Shown here: piece by piece, positions 48,678 to 57,821 of the stretch | Position numbering within the stretch: position 1 is the first letter of the stretch | Layout: each line of letters begins with the position of its first letter | Assembly: GCF_030227225.1 (NCBI RefSeq) | Contig: NZ_JASPHQ010000001.1 | Location: 123,712 to 187,711, forward strand | Length of the DNA stretch: 64,000 nt | Source of the DNA: Corynebacterium rhinophilum | Lineage (GTDB): Bacteria > Actinomycetota > Actinomycetes > Mycobacteriales > Mycobacteriaceae | Reading direction: 5' to 3' | Position numbers and translations under genes: made by a program | The notes under the pieces: generated by a model | The model's database searches: none | The model's input: only the letters and a program-made list of their open reading frames with translations | What the model was told of the DNA's origin: nothing

Positions 48678-49514
48678 GTGTCCGCTCCCGTATTCTGGCC
48701 GATCGTCATCGGCATCATCCTCGCTCTCATCGGGGTGTTTTTGTCCTACTCGCTCAAGGTGATTAAGCAGTATGAGCGGGGCGTGACCTTCCGCTTTGGC
48801 CACCTGCGACCGATGCTGGAGCCGGGGCTGCATTTCTTGCTGCCGGGCATCGATAAGCTGGAGCGCGTGGATTTGCGCGTGGTCACGCTGACGATTCCGC
48901 CGCAAGAAATCATCACCAAGGACAACGTGTCCGTGCGCGTGAATGCGGTGGTCATGTTCGAGGTCACCGATTCGAGCAAGGCGGTCCTCGAGGTAGAAAA
49001 CTACGCCGTGGCCACCTCGCAGATTGCGCAGACCACCCTGCGTTCGCTTTTGGGTCGGGCGAGCCTCGATGACCTGCTGGCCCACCGCGAGGAGCTTAAC
49101 GAGGACCTAGCGGCGATCATCAACGGCCAAACCGAACGGTGGGGAGTGTTGACCCGCATCGTGGAGATTAAGGACGTGGAAATCCCAGAGATGATGCAGC
49201 GCGCCCTGGCGCGCGAGGCGGAGGCGGAGCGCGAGCGCCGCGCCAAGGTCATTTCGGCCCACGGTGAGCTGCAGTCTTCCCGCGAGCTGCGCGAGGCTGC
49301 AGAGGAGTTGGGCAAGGCCCCGGCGGCGCTGCAGCTGCGCTACCTACAAACGGTCCTGGAACTCGGCGCGGACCAAAACTCCACCATCGTCTTCCCGCTG
49401 CCCATAGACATCATGGGCGGGTTCATGGAAAACCTGGGCACCTTTAATAAGGGCTTCAAGGAATTCAGTGAGAACTTCTCGCACGCGGTGAATACGGAAA
49501 AGCCTGCGGACTAG
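48678..49514 (+). CDS. Slipin-type SPFH/Band 7 membrane protein
   Basis: The 278-aa protein has an N-terminal membrane helix (about 6-28) followed by the SPFH domain (IKQYERGVTFRFGHLRPMLEPGLHFLLPGIDKLERVDLR) and a coiled coil (AREAEAERERRAKVISA). Slipins organise membrane domains. The GTG start follows the previous stop without a gap. Co-transcription with norB suggests it scaffolds the reductase or responds to the same stress. A terminator follows. Confidence 0.88.
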   Translation: MSAPVFWPIVIGIILALIGVFLSYSLKVIKQYERGVTFRFGHLRPMLEPGLHFLLPGIDKLERVDLRVVTLTIPPQEIITKDNVSVRVNAVVMFEVTDSSKAVLEVENYAVATSQIAQTTLRSLLGRASLDDLLAHREELNEDLAAIINGQTERWGVLTRIVEIKDVEIPEMMQRALAREAEAERERRAKVISAHGELQSSRELREAAEELGKAPAALQLRYLQTVLELGADQNSTIVFPLPIDIMGGFMENLGTFNKGFKEFSENFSHAVNTEKPAD

Positions 49515-49518
49515 GCAT

Positions 49519-49716
49519 TTAAGAATGCGGCCCCTGCCCAGCGGAGGGGCCGTTTTTCTGTGCCTCTCGAAGTTGCGCGATGGCCTGCGAATTCTGCTGG
49601 ATGTCTTTGGTATTGCGCGAGACTTGCACGATTAAATAAATGGCACCGGCTATAAGTCCGATGAAGATAGCTAGCGGGATGAGCATGAGCAGAAGTTCGA
49701 GCGGGCCAAGCATCAT
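49519..49716 (-). CDS. Small single-helix membrane protein
   Basis: The 65-aa protein has one long helix (about 8-33) and a polar coiled-coil-like tail (SRNTKDIQQNSQAIAQLREAQ). It converges on the slipin gene, and its last codons form the terminator hairpin of that operon. It may be expressed, but the call rests only on composition and helix. Confidence 0.55.
   Translation of the reverse strand: MMLGPLELLLMLIPLAIFIGLIAGAIYLIVQVSRNTKDIQQNSQAIAQLREAQKNGPSAGQGPHS
49529..49558 (+). terminator. Rho-independent terminator of the norB operon
   Basis: CGGCCCCT (49529-49536), a nine-base loop, AGGGGCCG (49546-49553), then TTTTT (49554-49558). Confidence 0.9.
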
Positions 49717-49753
49717 TCTTACGTCTTTCTGTGCGGGGGCATTTAAATTCAGG

Positions 49754-51070
49754 CTAACATTCGCGTTGCGCGGCGGCGACCGCGCTCAGGCTGCGGCGCA
49801 GATCGTCATCGCTTAGGTGGCCAAAGCCTAAAACCACGCCGTCTTCGGCGTCCACGCCGCCCCAGTATTCGCGCAGCGGGGTCAGCTTGATGCCGCGGGC
49901 GGCGGCCCGCGGGACGATGGCCGGGTTGCACAGCAAAACCGCATGTAGACCGCCATTGATGGGCAGCAGGCGCGCGCCGGGGAGAGAGCCCAGGGCATCG
50001 GCCACGAGGTCGCGGCGGCGCTTGTAGGTCCGGCGCATGCGTCCGGTGTGGCGCCGCAGCGCCCCGCTGGCCAGGTAATGGGCGAGCGCGGCCTGCGGGA
50101 TGGTGCCGACCGGCTGGCCAAAGATATCGCGCTGCTTGTCGATGCCCCCGCGCAGCCCATCCGGGATCACCACATAGCCGCAGGCGATGGACGGCGAAAT
50201 CACGGTGGAAAACGTACCGAGCAACACGGTGCGCTCTGGGGCGAGCGCAGCGAGCGCGGGCAGCGGCTGACCCACGTAGCGCAGCTCGGAATCGAAGTCA
50301 TCCTCGATGAGTAAAGCGCCATGCTGGCGGGCCCAGGCGACGAGTTCGGCGCGGCGTTCGGCCGGCAGCGAGGCGCCATACGGGTACTGGTGGCTTGGGG
50401 TGACAATCAGTGCGTCGAGGTCGGTATCGGGAACGGTAACGCCATCGGCATCGGTGGGTACGTTCACCAGCTCATGGCCAAGCGCCTGCGGGATGCGCCG
50501 CAGGCTGGGATAACCGGGCGATTCGACGCCGACGCGCAGCGCGGTACCGAGCGTACGCAGCACTAAAGCGAGGCCATCGCGGGCGCCGGCGGTAACGACG
50601 ATGCGGCGCGGATCTACCCGCAGCCCGCGCATGTAGCGCAGGTGGTTGGCGATGTGGTGGGGGAGTGGAGGGGCATCGGAAAGCGGCTGGGCGGCGGCAT
50701 CGCGCCAGGCTGCGCGCCATTCGGGGGTGATGATGCCGGCGGTATCGGGCAGGCCGGGCGTCAGTTCCAAAAGGTCAGGCGCGGCAGCGGGCTGCGGCGC
50801 GGGCTCGGGGCGCGGCGGCGGGCTGTGAGGCAGGCGGGGATTGATGACGGTGCCGGAACCAACCTCAGCGCTGAGGTAGCCCTCGGCGGTGAGCTGCTCA
50901 TACGCGGTAACGACGCTGCCCCGGGAGACGCCGAGCTGGGTGGCCAGCGCGCGGGTGGAGGGGACGGGCTCGCCGGGCAGCAGGGCGCCGGAGGTGACAT
51001 CGGCGCGCACGGCGGCGGCGATTTGCACCGGCAGGGCGCGCGTATCGGCGGGGTCGAGGCGCAGGGGCAT
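49754..51070 (-). CDS. pdxR: MocR/GntR-type PLP-responsive regulator PdxR
   Basis: An N-terminal winged helix ([37 protein letters not shown]) is fused to an aminotransferase-I-like domain with [11 protein letters not shown]. It is divergent from pdxS, the standard arrangement for the activator of pyridoxal phosphate synthesis. I use the ATG at 51070, giving 438 aa. The usual lysine of GTFSK is replaced by Thr289 ([10 protein letters not shown]), so PLP binding cannot be by the normal Schiff base at that position. An 11-bp inverted repeat in the shared promoter is the likely operator. Confidence 0.9.
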   Translation of the reverse strand: MPLRLDPADTRALPVQIAAAVRADVTSGALLPGEPVPSTRALATQLGVSRGSVVTAYEQLTAEGYLSAEVGSGTVINPRLPHSPPPRPEPAPQPAAAPDLLELTPGLPDTAGIITPEWRAAWRDAAAQPLSDAPPLPHHIANHLRYMRGLRVDPRRIVVTAGARDGLALVLRTLGTALRVGVESPGYPSLRRIPQALGHELVNVPTDADGVTVPDTDLDALIVTPSHQYPYGASLPAERRAELVAWARQHGALLIEDDFDSELRYVGQPLPALAALAPERTVLLGTFSTVISPSIACGYVVIPDGLRGGIDKQRDIFGQPVGTIPQAALAHYLASGALRRHTGRMRRTYKRRRDLVADALGSLPGARLLPINGGLHAVLLCNPAIVPRAAARGIKLTPLREYWGGVDAEDGVVLGFGHLSDDDLRRSLSAVAAAQREC

Positions 51071-51081
51071 AAAAACAGTAT

Positions 51082-51130
51082 AAGTGGTACAACCCAACAC
51101 GCGGGAAATGGTTCTTTACTTGTACCACTT
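51082..51130. promoter_or_regulatory. PdxR inverted-repeat operator between pdxR and pdxS
   Basis: AAGTGGTACAA (51082-51092) and TTGTACCACTT (51120-51130) are exact reverse complements with 27 bases between them. The arms resemble the AAAGTGG-type half-site reported for C. glutamicum PdxR. Both lie in the 81-base space between the divergent starts. Confidence 0.85.
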
Positions 51131-51151
51131 GGGCAGGGCAGTATAGAGCGC

Positions 51152-52039
51152 ATGACCGAAAACATTGCGACCACGCGCGTGAAACGTGGACTAGCTGACA
51201 TGCTCAAGGGCGGCGTCATCATGGACGTCGTGACCCCGGAACAGGCGCGCATCGCCGAGGATGCGGGCGCCAGCGCCGTCATGGCACTTGAGCGCGTGCC
51301 TGCCGATATCCGCGCCCAGGGTGGCGTGGCCCGCATGTCCGATCCGGAGCTTATCGAGGGCATCGTCGACGCCGTATCCATCCCCGTGATGGCGAAGGCG
51401 CGCATCGGCCACTTCGTCGAGGCGCAGATTCTGGGCGAGCTCGGCGTGGACTTCATCGATGAGTCCGAGGTGCTCAGCCCCGCCGATTACGTCAACCACA
51501 TCAATAAGTGGGACTTCGACGTGCCATTCGTGTGCGGTGCGACCAACCTGGGCGAGGCCCTGCGCCGCATCACCGAGGGTGCGGCCATGATTCGCTCCAA
51601 GGGCGAGGCCGGCACCGGCGATGTCTCCGAGGCCGTCAAGCACCTGCGCACGATTCGCGCGGAGATCGCCCGACTGCAGCACCTCGACCGCGATGAGCTC
51701 TACGTTGCCGCCAAGGAACTCCAGGCGCCGTATGACCTGGTAGCGGAGGTTGCGGAGACCGGTAAGCTGCCGGTCGTCCTCTTCGTTGCCGGCGGCGTGG
51801 CCACGCCTGCCGATGCCGCCCTCGTCCGCCAGATGGGCGCCGAAGGCGTCTTCGTGGGCTCCGGCATCTTCAAATCCGGTAACCCGGCGGCGCGCGCGGA
51901 GGCCATCGTGAAGGCCGCCACGCTTTATGATGCCCCCGCCGAGCTCGCCAAGCTTTCCCGCGGCCTGGGCGAGGCCATGGTCGGCATCAATGTCGGCGAT
52001 GTGCCGGCACCGCACCGCCTGGCCGAGCGCGGCTGGTAA
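51152..52039 (+). CDS. pdxS: Pyridoxal 5'-phosphate synthase, PdxS subunit
   Basis: PdxS builds PLP from ribose-5-phosphate, glyceraldehyde-3-phosphate and ammonia supplied by PdxT. The 295-aa TIM barrel begins with the typical [21 protein letters not shown] and carries the catalytic lysine in [15 protein letters not shown]. The ATG at 51152 is used; the frame is open upstream through the pdxR region but is not coding there. pdxT follows at once. Confidence 0.97.
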   Translation: MTENIATTRVKRGLADMLKGGVIMDVVTPEQARIAEDAGASAVMALERVPADIRAQGGVARMSDPELIEGIVDAVSIPVMAKARIGHFVEAQILGELGVDFIDESEVLSPADYVNHINKWDFDVPFVCGATNLGEALRRITEGAAMIRSKGEAGTGDVSEAVKHLRTIRAEIARLQHLDRDELYVAAKELQAPYDLVAEVAETGKLPVVLFVAGGVATPADAALVRQMGAEGVFVGSGIFKSGNPAARAEAIVKAATLYDAPAELAKLSRGLGEAMVGINVGDVPAPHRLAERGW

Positions 52040-52043
52040 TCGC

Positions 52044-52658
52044 GTGGCACACCCAGAAGAAGCAAGCGCTACGATCGGGGTGCTCGCGCTGCAGGGAGGC
52101 GTGGAAGAGCACCTGCGCGTCCTTGACGGCTTGGGGGCGGGGACGCGCCGGGTGCGCGTGCCGCGCGACCTTGAAGGCCTGGATGGGCTGGTGATTCCGG
52201 GCGGGGAGTCGAGTGTCATCGACAAGCTCGCCCGCACCTTCGGCGTGGCCGACCCGCTGCGCGAGGCCGCGGCCGCAGGCCTTCCCGTGCTCGCTACCTG
52301 CGCCGGGTTGATTTATTGCGCCCGCGAGCTGGATAACCCCTCGCCAGGCCAGCAGACACTGGGGCTGCTCGATATCACCGTGCGGCGCAATGCCTTTGGC
52401 AACCAGCGCTTTTCCGCCGAGCGCACCGTGCCGGTCGTGGTCGGGGAAGAAACTCTGCCCATCGAGGCGAGCTTCATCCGCGCCCCGCTGGTCACCCGCG
52501 TCGGTGAAGGCGTGGAGGTCATCGCGACCGTGCCGCACGACGGCGCGGAGGAAGCGGTCGTGGGCGTGCGCCACGGCGCCGTCACCGCTTTGAGCTTTCA
52601 CCCGGAAGAAAACGATGAGGCGCGCGTGCACGCCGCCTGGCTGGCCAGTATCCGCTAG
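52044..52658 (+). CDS. pdxT: Pyridoxal 5'-phosphate synthase glutaminase, PdxT subunit
   Basis: The 204-aa glutaminase feeds ammonia to PdxS. Motifs: GVLALQGGVEEH, GGESSVIDKL and the nucleophile cysteine in ATCAGLIYCA. The GTG start lies four bases after the pdxS stop. The 3' end overlaps the converging M3 peptidase gene by four bases. Confidence 0.95.
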   Translation: MAHPEEASATIGVLALQGGVEEHLRVLDGLGAGTRRVRVPRDLEGLDGLVIPGGESSVIDKLARTFGVADPLREAAAAGLPVLATCAGLIYCARELDNPSPGQQTLGLLDITVRRNAFGNQRFSAERTVPVVVGEETLPIEASFIRAPLVTRVGEGVEVIATVPHDGAEEAVVGVRHGAVTALSFHPEENDEARVHAAWLASIR

Positions 52659-54724
52659 GCGCCGGATAGGCCGCGGCGCTTGAGCAGCGGAGCGACGTCC
52701 TTATCGCGCCCGCGGAAGTCGCGGTAGGCCGCGCCGAAATCGCGGGAGGCGCCGCGGGAGAGGATGAGGTCCCGGAACTTTTGTCCTGCGGCGCGTAGAT
52801 CGCTTTGCTCCTTGAACCACTCGAAGCCATCGGCATCGAGCGCCTCGGCCCACAGGTAGGAGTAGTAGCCCGCGGAGTAGCCGCCAGCGAAGAGGTGGTT
52901 GAAGTACGTCGATCGGTAACGCGGGGCGATGTGCGGGTTATCCAGCCCCACCGCGCGCAGGGCCTCCTCCTCGAATGCGTCCACGGCCTCCGGGGTGGCC
53001 TCAAGTGCCGCGGCGTCCTTGGCGCTGAGCGAATGCCACGCCAAATCGATAATGGAGGCCGCCAAGTACTCCGAGGTGGCAAAGCCCCGGCCAAATTCGG
53101 AGGCGGCGGTCACGGCATCGAGCAGCTCATCGGGAATCGGCTCGCCGGTGTCGACGTGGCGCGCATACTGCTTGACCAGTTGCTTATCCAGCGCCCAGTT
53201 CTCATTGATCTGCGAGGGGAATTCCACCCAGTCGCGCGGGACGTTGGTGCCGGCGAAGGTGGGGTAGTGGACATCGGAAAGCAGCCCGTGCAAGGCGTGG
53301 CCGAATTCGTGGAAGAGGGTGTGCACCTCGTCCAGGCTCAGCAGGGGCTGGGAACCATCGGCGGGCTTGGTAATGCCCAGCACGTTGACGATGACCGGCT
53401 TGCGCTCCAGCAGGCCTGATTGGCCCACAAACTGGCTCATCCACGCGCCACCGCGCTTGGTGGGGCGGCCGAAATAGTCTGTGAGCAGCAGGCCAATTCC
53501 CTTGTCTCCGTGCTCGACGTTATCTCCGTGTTCGCCCTTATCTTCGTGTTCGACACTCTTGTCGAACACCTCCCAGACGCGCACGCCCTCGGCATAGCCC
53601 TCCAGGTCCTCGCGCGGGATAACGGTAATGCCGTACAGGCACTCGGCGGCGGCGAATACGCCCTGGGTGAGGACCTTGTCCAGGGGGAAGTACTGGCGCA
53701 ACTCCTCTTCGTCGAGCGAGAAGTCGCGGGCGCGGACCTTGGATTCCCAGTAGGGCCAGTCCGCGGCGTGGAAGTCTTGCTCGTTGAGCGTGGCTTCCTC
53801 GGCTAATAGCTTGTGCTCGCCGGCGGCATTGGCCGCGGCCGCGGGGGCGAGGTCTGCGAGCATGTCGCGCGCGGCGTCGGCGCTGCCAGCGGTTTCTTCC
53901 GCGATGACGTAATCGGCGTGGGACGCATAGCCCAGCAGCTCGGCGCGTTCGGCGCGCAGCTGGACGGCCTCGATAAGCCCTGGAATGTTGTTTTCGGAGC
54001 CTCTGCTTGCCGATGCCGCATAGAGCTTCTTCCGCGCCCCCTCCCTAGCCAGGCGGGACTGCTCCGATTGCACGGTGGGCAGCTCGAGCGGGATGACGTA
54101 GCCTTCGCGGCCTAGGGCCTTGGCATCCGCCTTGGCCGAGGCGATGCGCTCCGGCGGCAGGCCCTCGAGCTCTTCCTCCGTGAACTCGACGGCGTGCTCG
54201 CGCGTGGAGGCCATGAGATTGCGGCCGAATTCCTCCGATAGGGCGGACAGGCGCTGGTTGATATCGGATAGGCGGGCCTTGCCGGCGGCATCGAGATCCG
54301 CTCCTTGGCGTGCGAACGTGCGCAGAAGGTGCTCGTGCAGGCGCGCGCCCTCCTCATCGCCGGCGGGTGGGGTGGCGTCCTTGATGCGCTGGTAGAGCTT
54401 TTCGTCCTGGTACATCGCGTCGTAGTGGGCGGACAGGCGCGGATAGATATCGGCGGCGATCTCTTCCATCTCATCGGTGACGTCCGTGTCAGAAAGGTTG
54501 CCAAAGACCGCCATGACGCGGTCGAGGTCTTGGCCGGAACGCTCGAGGGTTTCCACGGTATTTTCCCACGTGGGCGCGGCGGGATTTTCAGTAATGGCGG
54601 AGAGCTCGGCATCGTGGCGCGCGAGCGCTTCGTCGAAAGCGGGGCGGTAGTGCTCGACTTTAATCTCCGCAAACGGCGGGAGTTGGTAGGGCAACGATGA
54701 AGGGTGGAGTAATGGATTAGTCAT
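52655..54724 (-). CDS. M3-family zinc metallopeptidase (oligopeptidase/Dcp-like)
   Basis: The 689-aa cytoplasmic peptidase has the zinc motif HEFGH in VHTLFHEFGHALHGLLS and the downstream SQINENW zinc ligand. The N-terminal helical domain is of the oligopeptidase A / dipeptidyl carboxypeptidase type. A charged EDKGEHGDNVEHGDKG insert around residues 395-410 is repetitive and unusual. It recycles short peptides. It follows the PepSY gene on the same strand with a 55-base gap. Confidence 0.93.
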   Translation of the reverse strand: MTNPLLHPSSLPYQLPPFAEIKVEHYRPAFDEALARHDAELSAITENPAAPTWENTVETLERSGQDLDRVMAVFGNLSDTDVTDEMEEIAADIYPRLSAHYDAMYQDEKLYQRIKDATPPAGDEEGARLHEHLLRTFARQGADLDAAGKARLSDINQRLSALSEEFGRNLMASTREHAVEFTEEELEGLPPERIASAKADAKALGREGYVIPLELPTVQSEQSRLAREGARKKLYAASASRGSENNIPGLIEAVQLRAERAELLGYASHADYVIAEETAGSADAARDMLADLAPAAAANAAGEHKLLAEEATLNEQDFHAADWPYWESKVRARDFSLDEEELRQYFPLDKVLTQGVFAAAECLYGITVIPREDLEGYAEGVRVWEVFDKSVEHEDKGEHGDNVEHGDKGIGLLLTDYFGRPTKRGGAWMSQFVGQSGLLERKPVIVNVLGITKPADGSQPLLSLDEVHTLFHEFGHALHGLLSDVHYPTFAGTNVPRDWVEFPSQINENWALDKQLVKQYARHVDTGEPIPDELLDAVTAASEFGRGFATSEYLAASIIDLAWHSLSAKDAAALEATPEAVDAFEEEALRAVGLDNPHIAPRYRSTYFNHLFAGGYSAGYYSYLWAEALDADGFEWFKEQSDLRAAGQKFRDLILSRGASRDFGAAYRDFRGRDKDVAPLLKRRGLSGA

Positions 54725-54779
54725 AAATGACCAATGTACCCATTAACTCCACCATCTGTGATGGCTTTCATTAAGAAGG

Positions 54780-56204
54780 CTAGCTCACCGTTACTAGCTC
54801 CGCGTCTTCATCCTGCTCCTTCTGCGGCGGCGTGGCCTTTCGCTTTCCGGTATTCATCAAGATGATATCTAGTACGAGGAATGCGGCAAGGGTAATGCCC
54901 AAAAGCGGCATAAATACACCGACAGTTGCGGCAAAGAGAGCGCCCAGGCCGGTGGTGGCCCAGGAGAAGTGCCGCTTGGAGCCAGGTGCAAATTGCGGCC
55001 GGCGCTTCCACCACATGTAGTAGCCCAGAACAACCATGGCGGCGATGGCGAGGCCAAGGGTAAAAAGGGCGATCTGCAGCGGCAGGCCAAACATGATGCC
55101 CATGTGCAGGTAGATGCCCCAGCTGCTGAGCTTGCTAAATAGCGGCAGCTCGGAGAAGGGCAGGCGGTCGATGACCTCGCCGGTGGAACCGTCGACGGAT
55201 ACCTCATCAGAGGTGTAGCGCCACTCGACCCAGCGCTCGCTCACCTTCCACCCCGAGTCGGTGTCCTCCGGGGCGTACAAGCGCAGCGGGCCGGTTAGGC
55301 CTTCCGCGCGGCCGGTGGCGTAGACGCGCTCTGCCTGCTCGGCGATGACCTCCGGCTCCGGAGCCTCGCCCGCAGCTTCCGCATCCCCACCGTGAGCGCC
55401 GTGGGCACCGTGGCCTTCGTGCCCGGCGTGGGCATCGTGTGTGGCATCGGCGGAGGAATCGGTGGTGAGCGCGGTTTCTACCGGCGTAGCCTTCCAGTTC
55501 ATTTTCTCCACCACGGAATTGACGTTCCCGCCGGCCAGTTGGGACCAGGTGATGCCGGTAGCTGACAAGCCAATGAGCCCGATGAAAATCCATGCGCCCA
55601 TCGTGGAGTGCAGGCGGGTGGCCTTCCAGCGCTTGGAGCGCTGCGGCTGGTTCTTTAGCGGCGCGGCCGCCTTCTTGGGCCGGCGGCGAATCCACCACAT
55701 GTAGAGCCCGCCGCAGGCCAGGACCCACAGCCAGGAGGCGGCTAGCTCGGAATAGAGCTCGCCCGGCTGGCCCAGGTGGAAGCTTTCATGCAGCGAGGAG
55801 ATCCAGCGGCGCAGCGGCATTTCACCCAGGCCAGAATAAGTGAGGTAGTCACCGATGACCTCGCCATCGGCCGGATTAATAAAGACGGTGCGCTGCAGGC
55901 TCTCGTCGATGCCCGGATCCGCCACCAGCACGCGCGTAGAGTCCGTCGCCGATTCCGCCGGCCATACCTGGGAGACCGGCATATCCGGGTGTTCCTTTTG
56001 GGCGGCGCTGATTTGGTCCTCCAGGCTTACCGGGTTATTAACTTCCTCGACGGTCATGACGTCGCGGTAAGCAAACTTTTCCAGGGTCGGCGCCAGTGCA
56101 TAGAGGCAGCCGGTCAATGCCGCGATAAGGATGAAGGGGCCGACGAACATTCCGCCGTAGAAGTGTATGCGTTGGATGAAGGAACGCAGAGCCGTCCGAC
56201 TCAT
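54780..56204 (-). CDS. PepSY domain membrane protein
   Basis: The 474-aa PepSY-associated TM protein has about four helices (near 17-38, 160-178, 208-230, 375-395), further C-terminal helices, and extracytoplasmic PepSY-like regions. An extracytoplasmic His-rich patch HDAHAGHEGHGAHGAHGG around residues 265-285 could bind metal. Relatives are often tied to iron or siderophore reduction. A weak DtxR-like box lies upstream. Confidence 0.86.
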   Translation of the reverse strand: MSRTALRSFIQRIHFYGGMFVGPFILIAALTGCLYALAPTLEKFAYRDVMTVEEVNNPVSLEDQISAAQKEHPDMPVSQVWPAESATDSTRVLVADPGIDESLQRTVFINPADGEVIGDYLTYSGLGEMPLRRWISSLHESFHLGQPGELYSELAASWLWVLACGGLYMWWIRRRPKKAAAPLKNQPQRSKRWKATRLHSTMGAWIFIGLIGLSATGITWSQLAGGNVNSVVEKMNWKATPVETALTTDSSADATHDAHAGHEGHGAHGAHGGDAEAAGEAPEPEVIAEQAERVYATGRAEGLTGPLRLYAPEDTDSGWKVSERWVEWRYTSDEVSVDGSTGEVIDRLPFSELPLFSKLSSWGIYLHMGIMFGLPLQIALFTLGLAIAAMVVLGYYMWWKRRPQFAPGSKRHFSWATTGLGALFAATVGVFMPLLGITLAAFLVLDIILMNTGKRKATPPQKEQDEDAELVTVS

Positions 56205-56272
56205 AAAGTAGTTCTCTTTCGTGCTTAGTGGTCAGTTGCATGGACGCTGATATCAACTGCACTAATAGTCGG

Positions 56273-56287
56273 AACTTAGGCAACCCT
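56273..56287 (-). promoter_or_regulatory. Possible DtxR-type iron box before the PepSY gene
   Basis: On the minus strand AGGGTTGCCTAAGTT matches the core AGGTTAGCCTAACCT at 11 of 15 positions. It lies about 70 bases before the start. Weak by itself. Confidence 0.35.
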
Positions 56288-56346
56288 GGTTCCCGGAGAG
56301 CGAAAATTTTTTCAGTCGTGTGAAAGGGATGTGAAAACTAGACAGT

Positions 56347-56366
56347 GAAGAAGCTTTTACTTCTTC
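56347..56366 (-). terminator. Hairpin built on the distal icd-end copy
   Basis: GAAGAAG (56347-56353), six bases, CTTCTTC (56360-56366) is a perfect stem that includes the duplicated last codons of icd. On the minus strand it reads as the natural terminator of an icd gene, now at the far side of the two-gene module. Confidence 0.5.
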
Positions 56367-56379
56367 AGGTCATCGATGA
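56358..56379 (-). repeat. Distal copy of the icd 3' end (candidate attachment site)
   Basis: This 22-base stretch equals 57823-57844 except for one T/C difference. On the minus strand it encodes IDDLKK and a stop, mirroring the icd end IDGLKK. It lies just outside the two-gene module. Confidence 0.7.
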
Positions 56380-56402
56380 ACGGGGGTGAGCAATGGCTTT
56401 CA

Positions 56403-57128
56403 TTATGAGAGCTCGAGGTGGAAACTAGTGAAACCGCCTTGGCCATCGGGAGTACCGGTGGCGGTGATGGTGCGGTCGGTGGGGATACCGGAGATATCGA
56501 GAAGCAGCGTGAGCGAGGACATAACGTGGTGCTCGCTGCTTTCAATATTCGTACACTCGATGCGTGCTAGGGTGATGTCGCCCTCGCCGAGCTGGAGTTT
56601 CTCTCGGAGGACATCGGGCTGTGATTCCAACAGGTCGAGCAGGCGCGGCTCGGCTTCCTCTACGACGCTGCAGGGTTCGATGAGGAAGAGTTCGTCGAAC
56701 AGGTTGGGAAAGGCTATCTCCGTGTCGTGGGCGGGAATGAGAGCTCCTGTCACATTGCTCAGGCGGTAGGAGGCGGGTGCAGAGTGTTGGTGACCGTTCC
56801 ACAGCAATGTGAGGTCGATGAGACCGGCGTCGCCATGCTTGACGACGGCCCTCGGGCACTCTGGCCTGTCAGGGCACTCAGGGGAAACGGGGAGGAAAAC
56901 GACGGTGTCAAGCCGCAGGGCCGTGCGGCGAGCTGCCGCGAAGTAGTTATCCCATGATTGACTCTCGCGGCGCAGGGGCACGAAGGGAAGCTCCGGCCAT
57001 AATTGAACTGAATGCCCGATTTGGCGAATCATTGCATGCGCGAGATGGGGGTCCGCAGAACTCACGATGAAGACGCTGCCGGGAGTCAGCGGAGGAAAGA
57101 ACTCCCGCATCTCAGGAAACGGGTACAT
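56403..57128 (-). CDS. Hypothetical protein, second gene of the icd-linked module
   Basis: The 241-aa soluble protein has no motif I recognise. It contains a central stretch with cysteines (PVSPECPDRPECPR) and acidic C-terminal regions. The ATG at 57128 lies one base after the stop of the OGG-fold gene, so the two are translationally linked. Found inside the segment bracketed by icd-end copies, so probably acquired together. Confidence 0.7.
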   Translation of the reverse strand: MYPFPEMREFFPPLTPGSVFIVSSADPHLAHAMIRQIGHSVQLWPELPFVPLRRESQSWDNYFAAARRTALRLDTVVFLPVSPECPDRPECPRAVVKHGDAGLIDLTLLWNGHQHSAPASYRLSNVTGALIPAHDTEIAFPNLFDELFLIEPCSVVEEAEPRLLDLLESQPDVLREKLQLGEGDITLARIECTNIESSEHHVMSSLTLLLDISGIPTDRTITATGTPDGQGGFTSFHLELS

Positions 57129-57129
57129 G

Positions 57130-57807
57130 TCAGCTCCGCGTGGTGAAGAGGAGATACTCGATGGCATCGGAGGGCAGATCGGGGCGCCACTGCTCGAGCA
57201 CAGAGTGCACAGTGGCCAGGTAGAGCTCGTACTCCGTAGTGCGCCACCCGCTGTGGATGGTCCAGCCCATAGCGTTCGCGACGAAGCGATCCAGGATTAG
57301 TGGGGTAACCTCGCCTGGCTGTGGTGGATGGGTGAAGTACAGCAGTTTAGTGAAATACGCGGGCCCCAGTCCGGGGACGCGTCTTCCGCGGCCTGAGTCG
57401 CTGTTATTGAAATACCGGTACGCGGCCACGGGGTCGGAGGGCATTCCGGCGACAGCATCGAGGAGCTTGTTGGTGTTGGAGGGGATGGTCAGCGGAGTCA
57501 TAGCGCGGTAGCGCATCAGCCCGTTGGTGCCCGTTCCCCAAGCGGCCAGGGTAGCGAAGAAGGCGAGTATATCCGCAGATGAATCGAGGTTGCCGGCCGC
57601 AGCAAACACCTGGCCGCGGGTGAGTGTGCCGCGGGGCGAGTCAGTGTTGAACACCGTCGGCAGAGGCCCGAGATGCGGGTGCTGAGACCACCCCTCGCGC
57701 CACGCAGCGGCGTCAATGGTGACCTGGTGGCTGAGGACGTCGGCGTAGGAAAACGACGACGCCGCGCGCTCCACTACGGAGAGGATACGCGCGGCGGTCG
57801 GAAACAT
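57130..57807 (-). CDS. OGG-fold HhH DNA glycosylase-like protein
   Basis: The 225-aa protein has a helix-hairpin-helix-like element RVPGLGPAYFTKLLYF (about 143-158) followed by PLILDRFVA. Lys154 and Asp173 are 19 residues apart, as are the catalytic Lys249 and Asp268 of human OGG1, although the HhH glycines align about four residues off. This fits the uncharacterised bacterial 8-oxoguanine glycosylase OGG-fold group. It is the first gene of a two-gene unit starting 15 bases after icd. Activity is unproven. Confidence 0.7.
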   Translation of the reverse strand: MFPTAARILSVVERAASSFSYADVLSHQVTIDAAAWREGWSQHPHLGPLPTVFNTDSPRGTLTRGQVFAAAGNLDSSADILAFFATLAAWGTGTNGLMRYRAMTPLTIPSNTNKLLDAVAGMPSDPVAAYRYFNNSDSGRGRRVPGLGPAYFTKLLYFTHPPQPGEVTPLILDRFVANAMGWTIHSGWRTTEYELYLATVHSVLEQWRPDLPSDAIEYLLFTTRS

Positions 57808-57821
57808 GATGGTAGAAAGAA

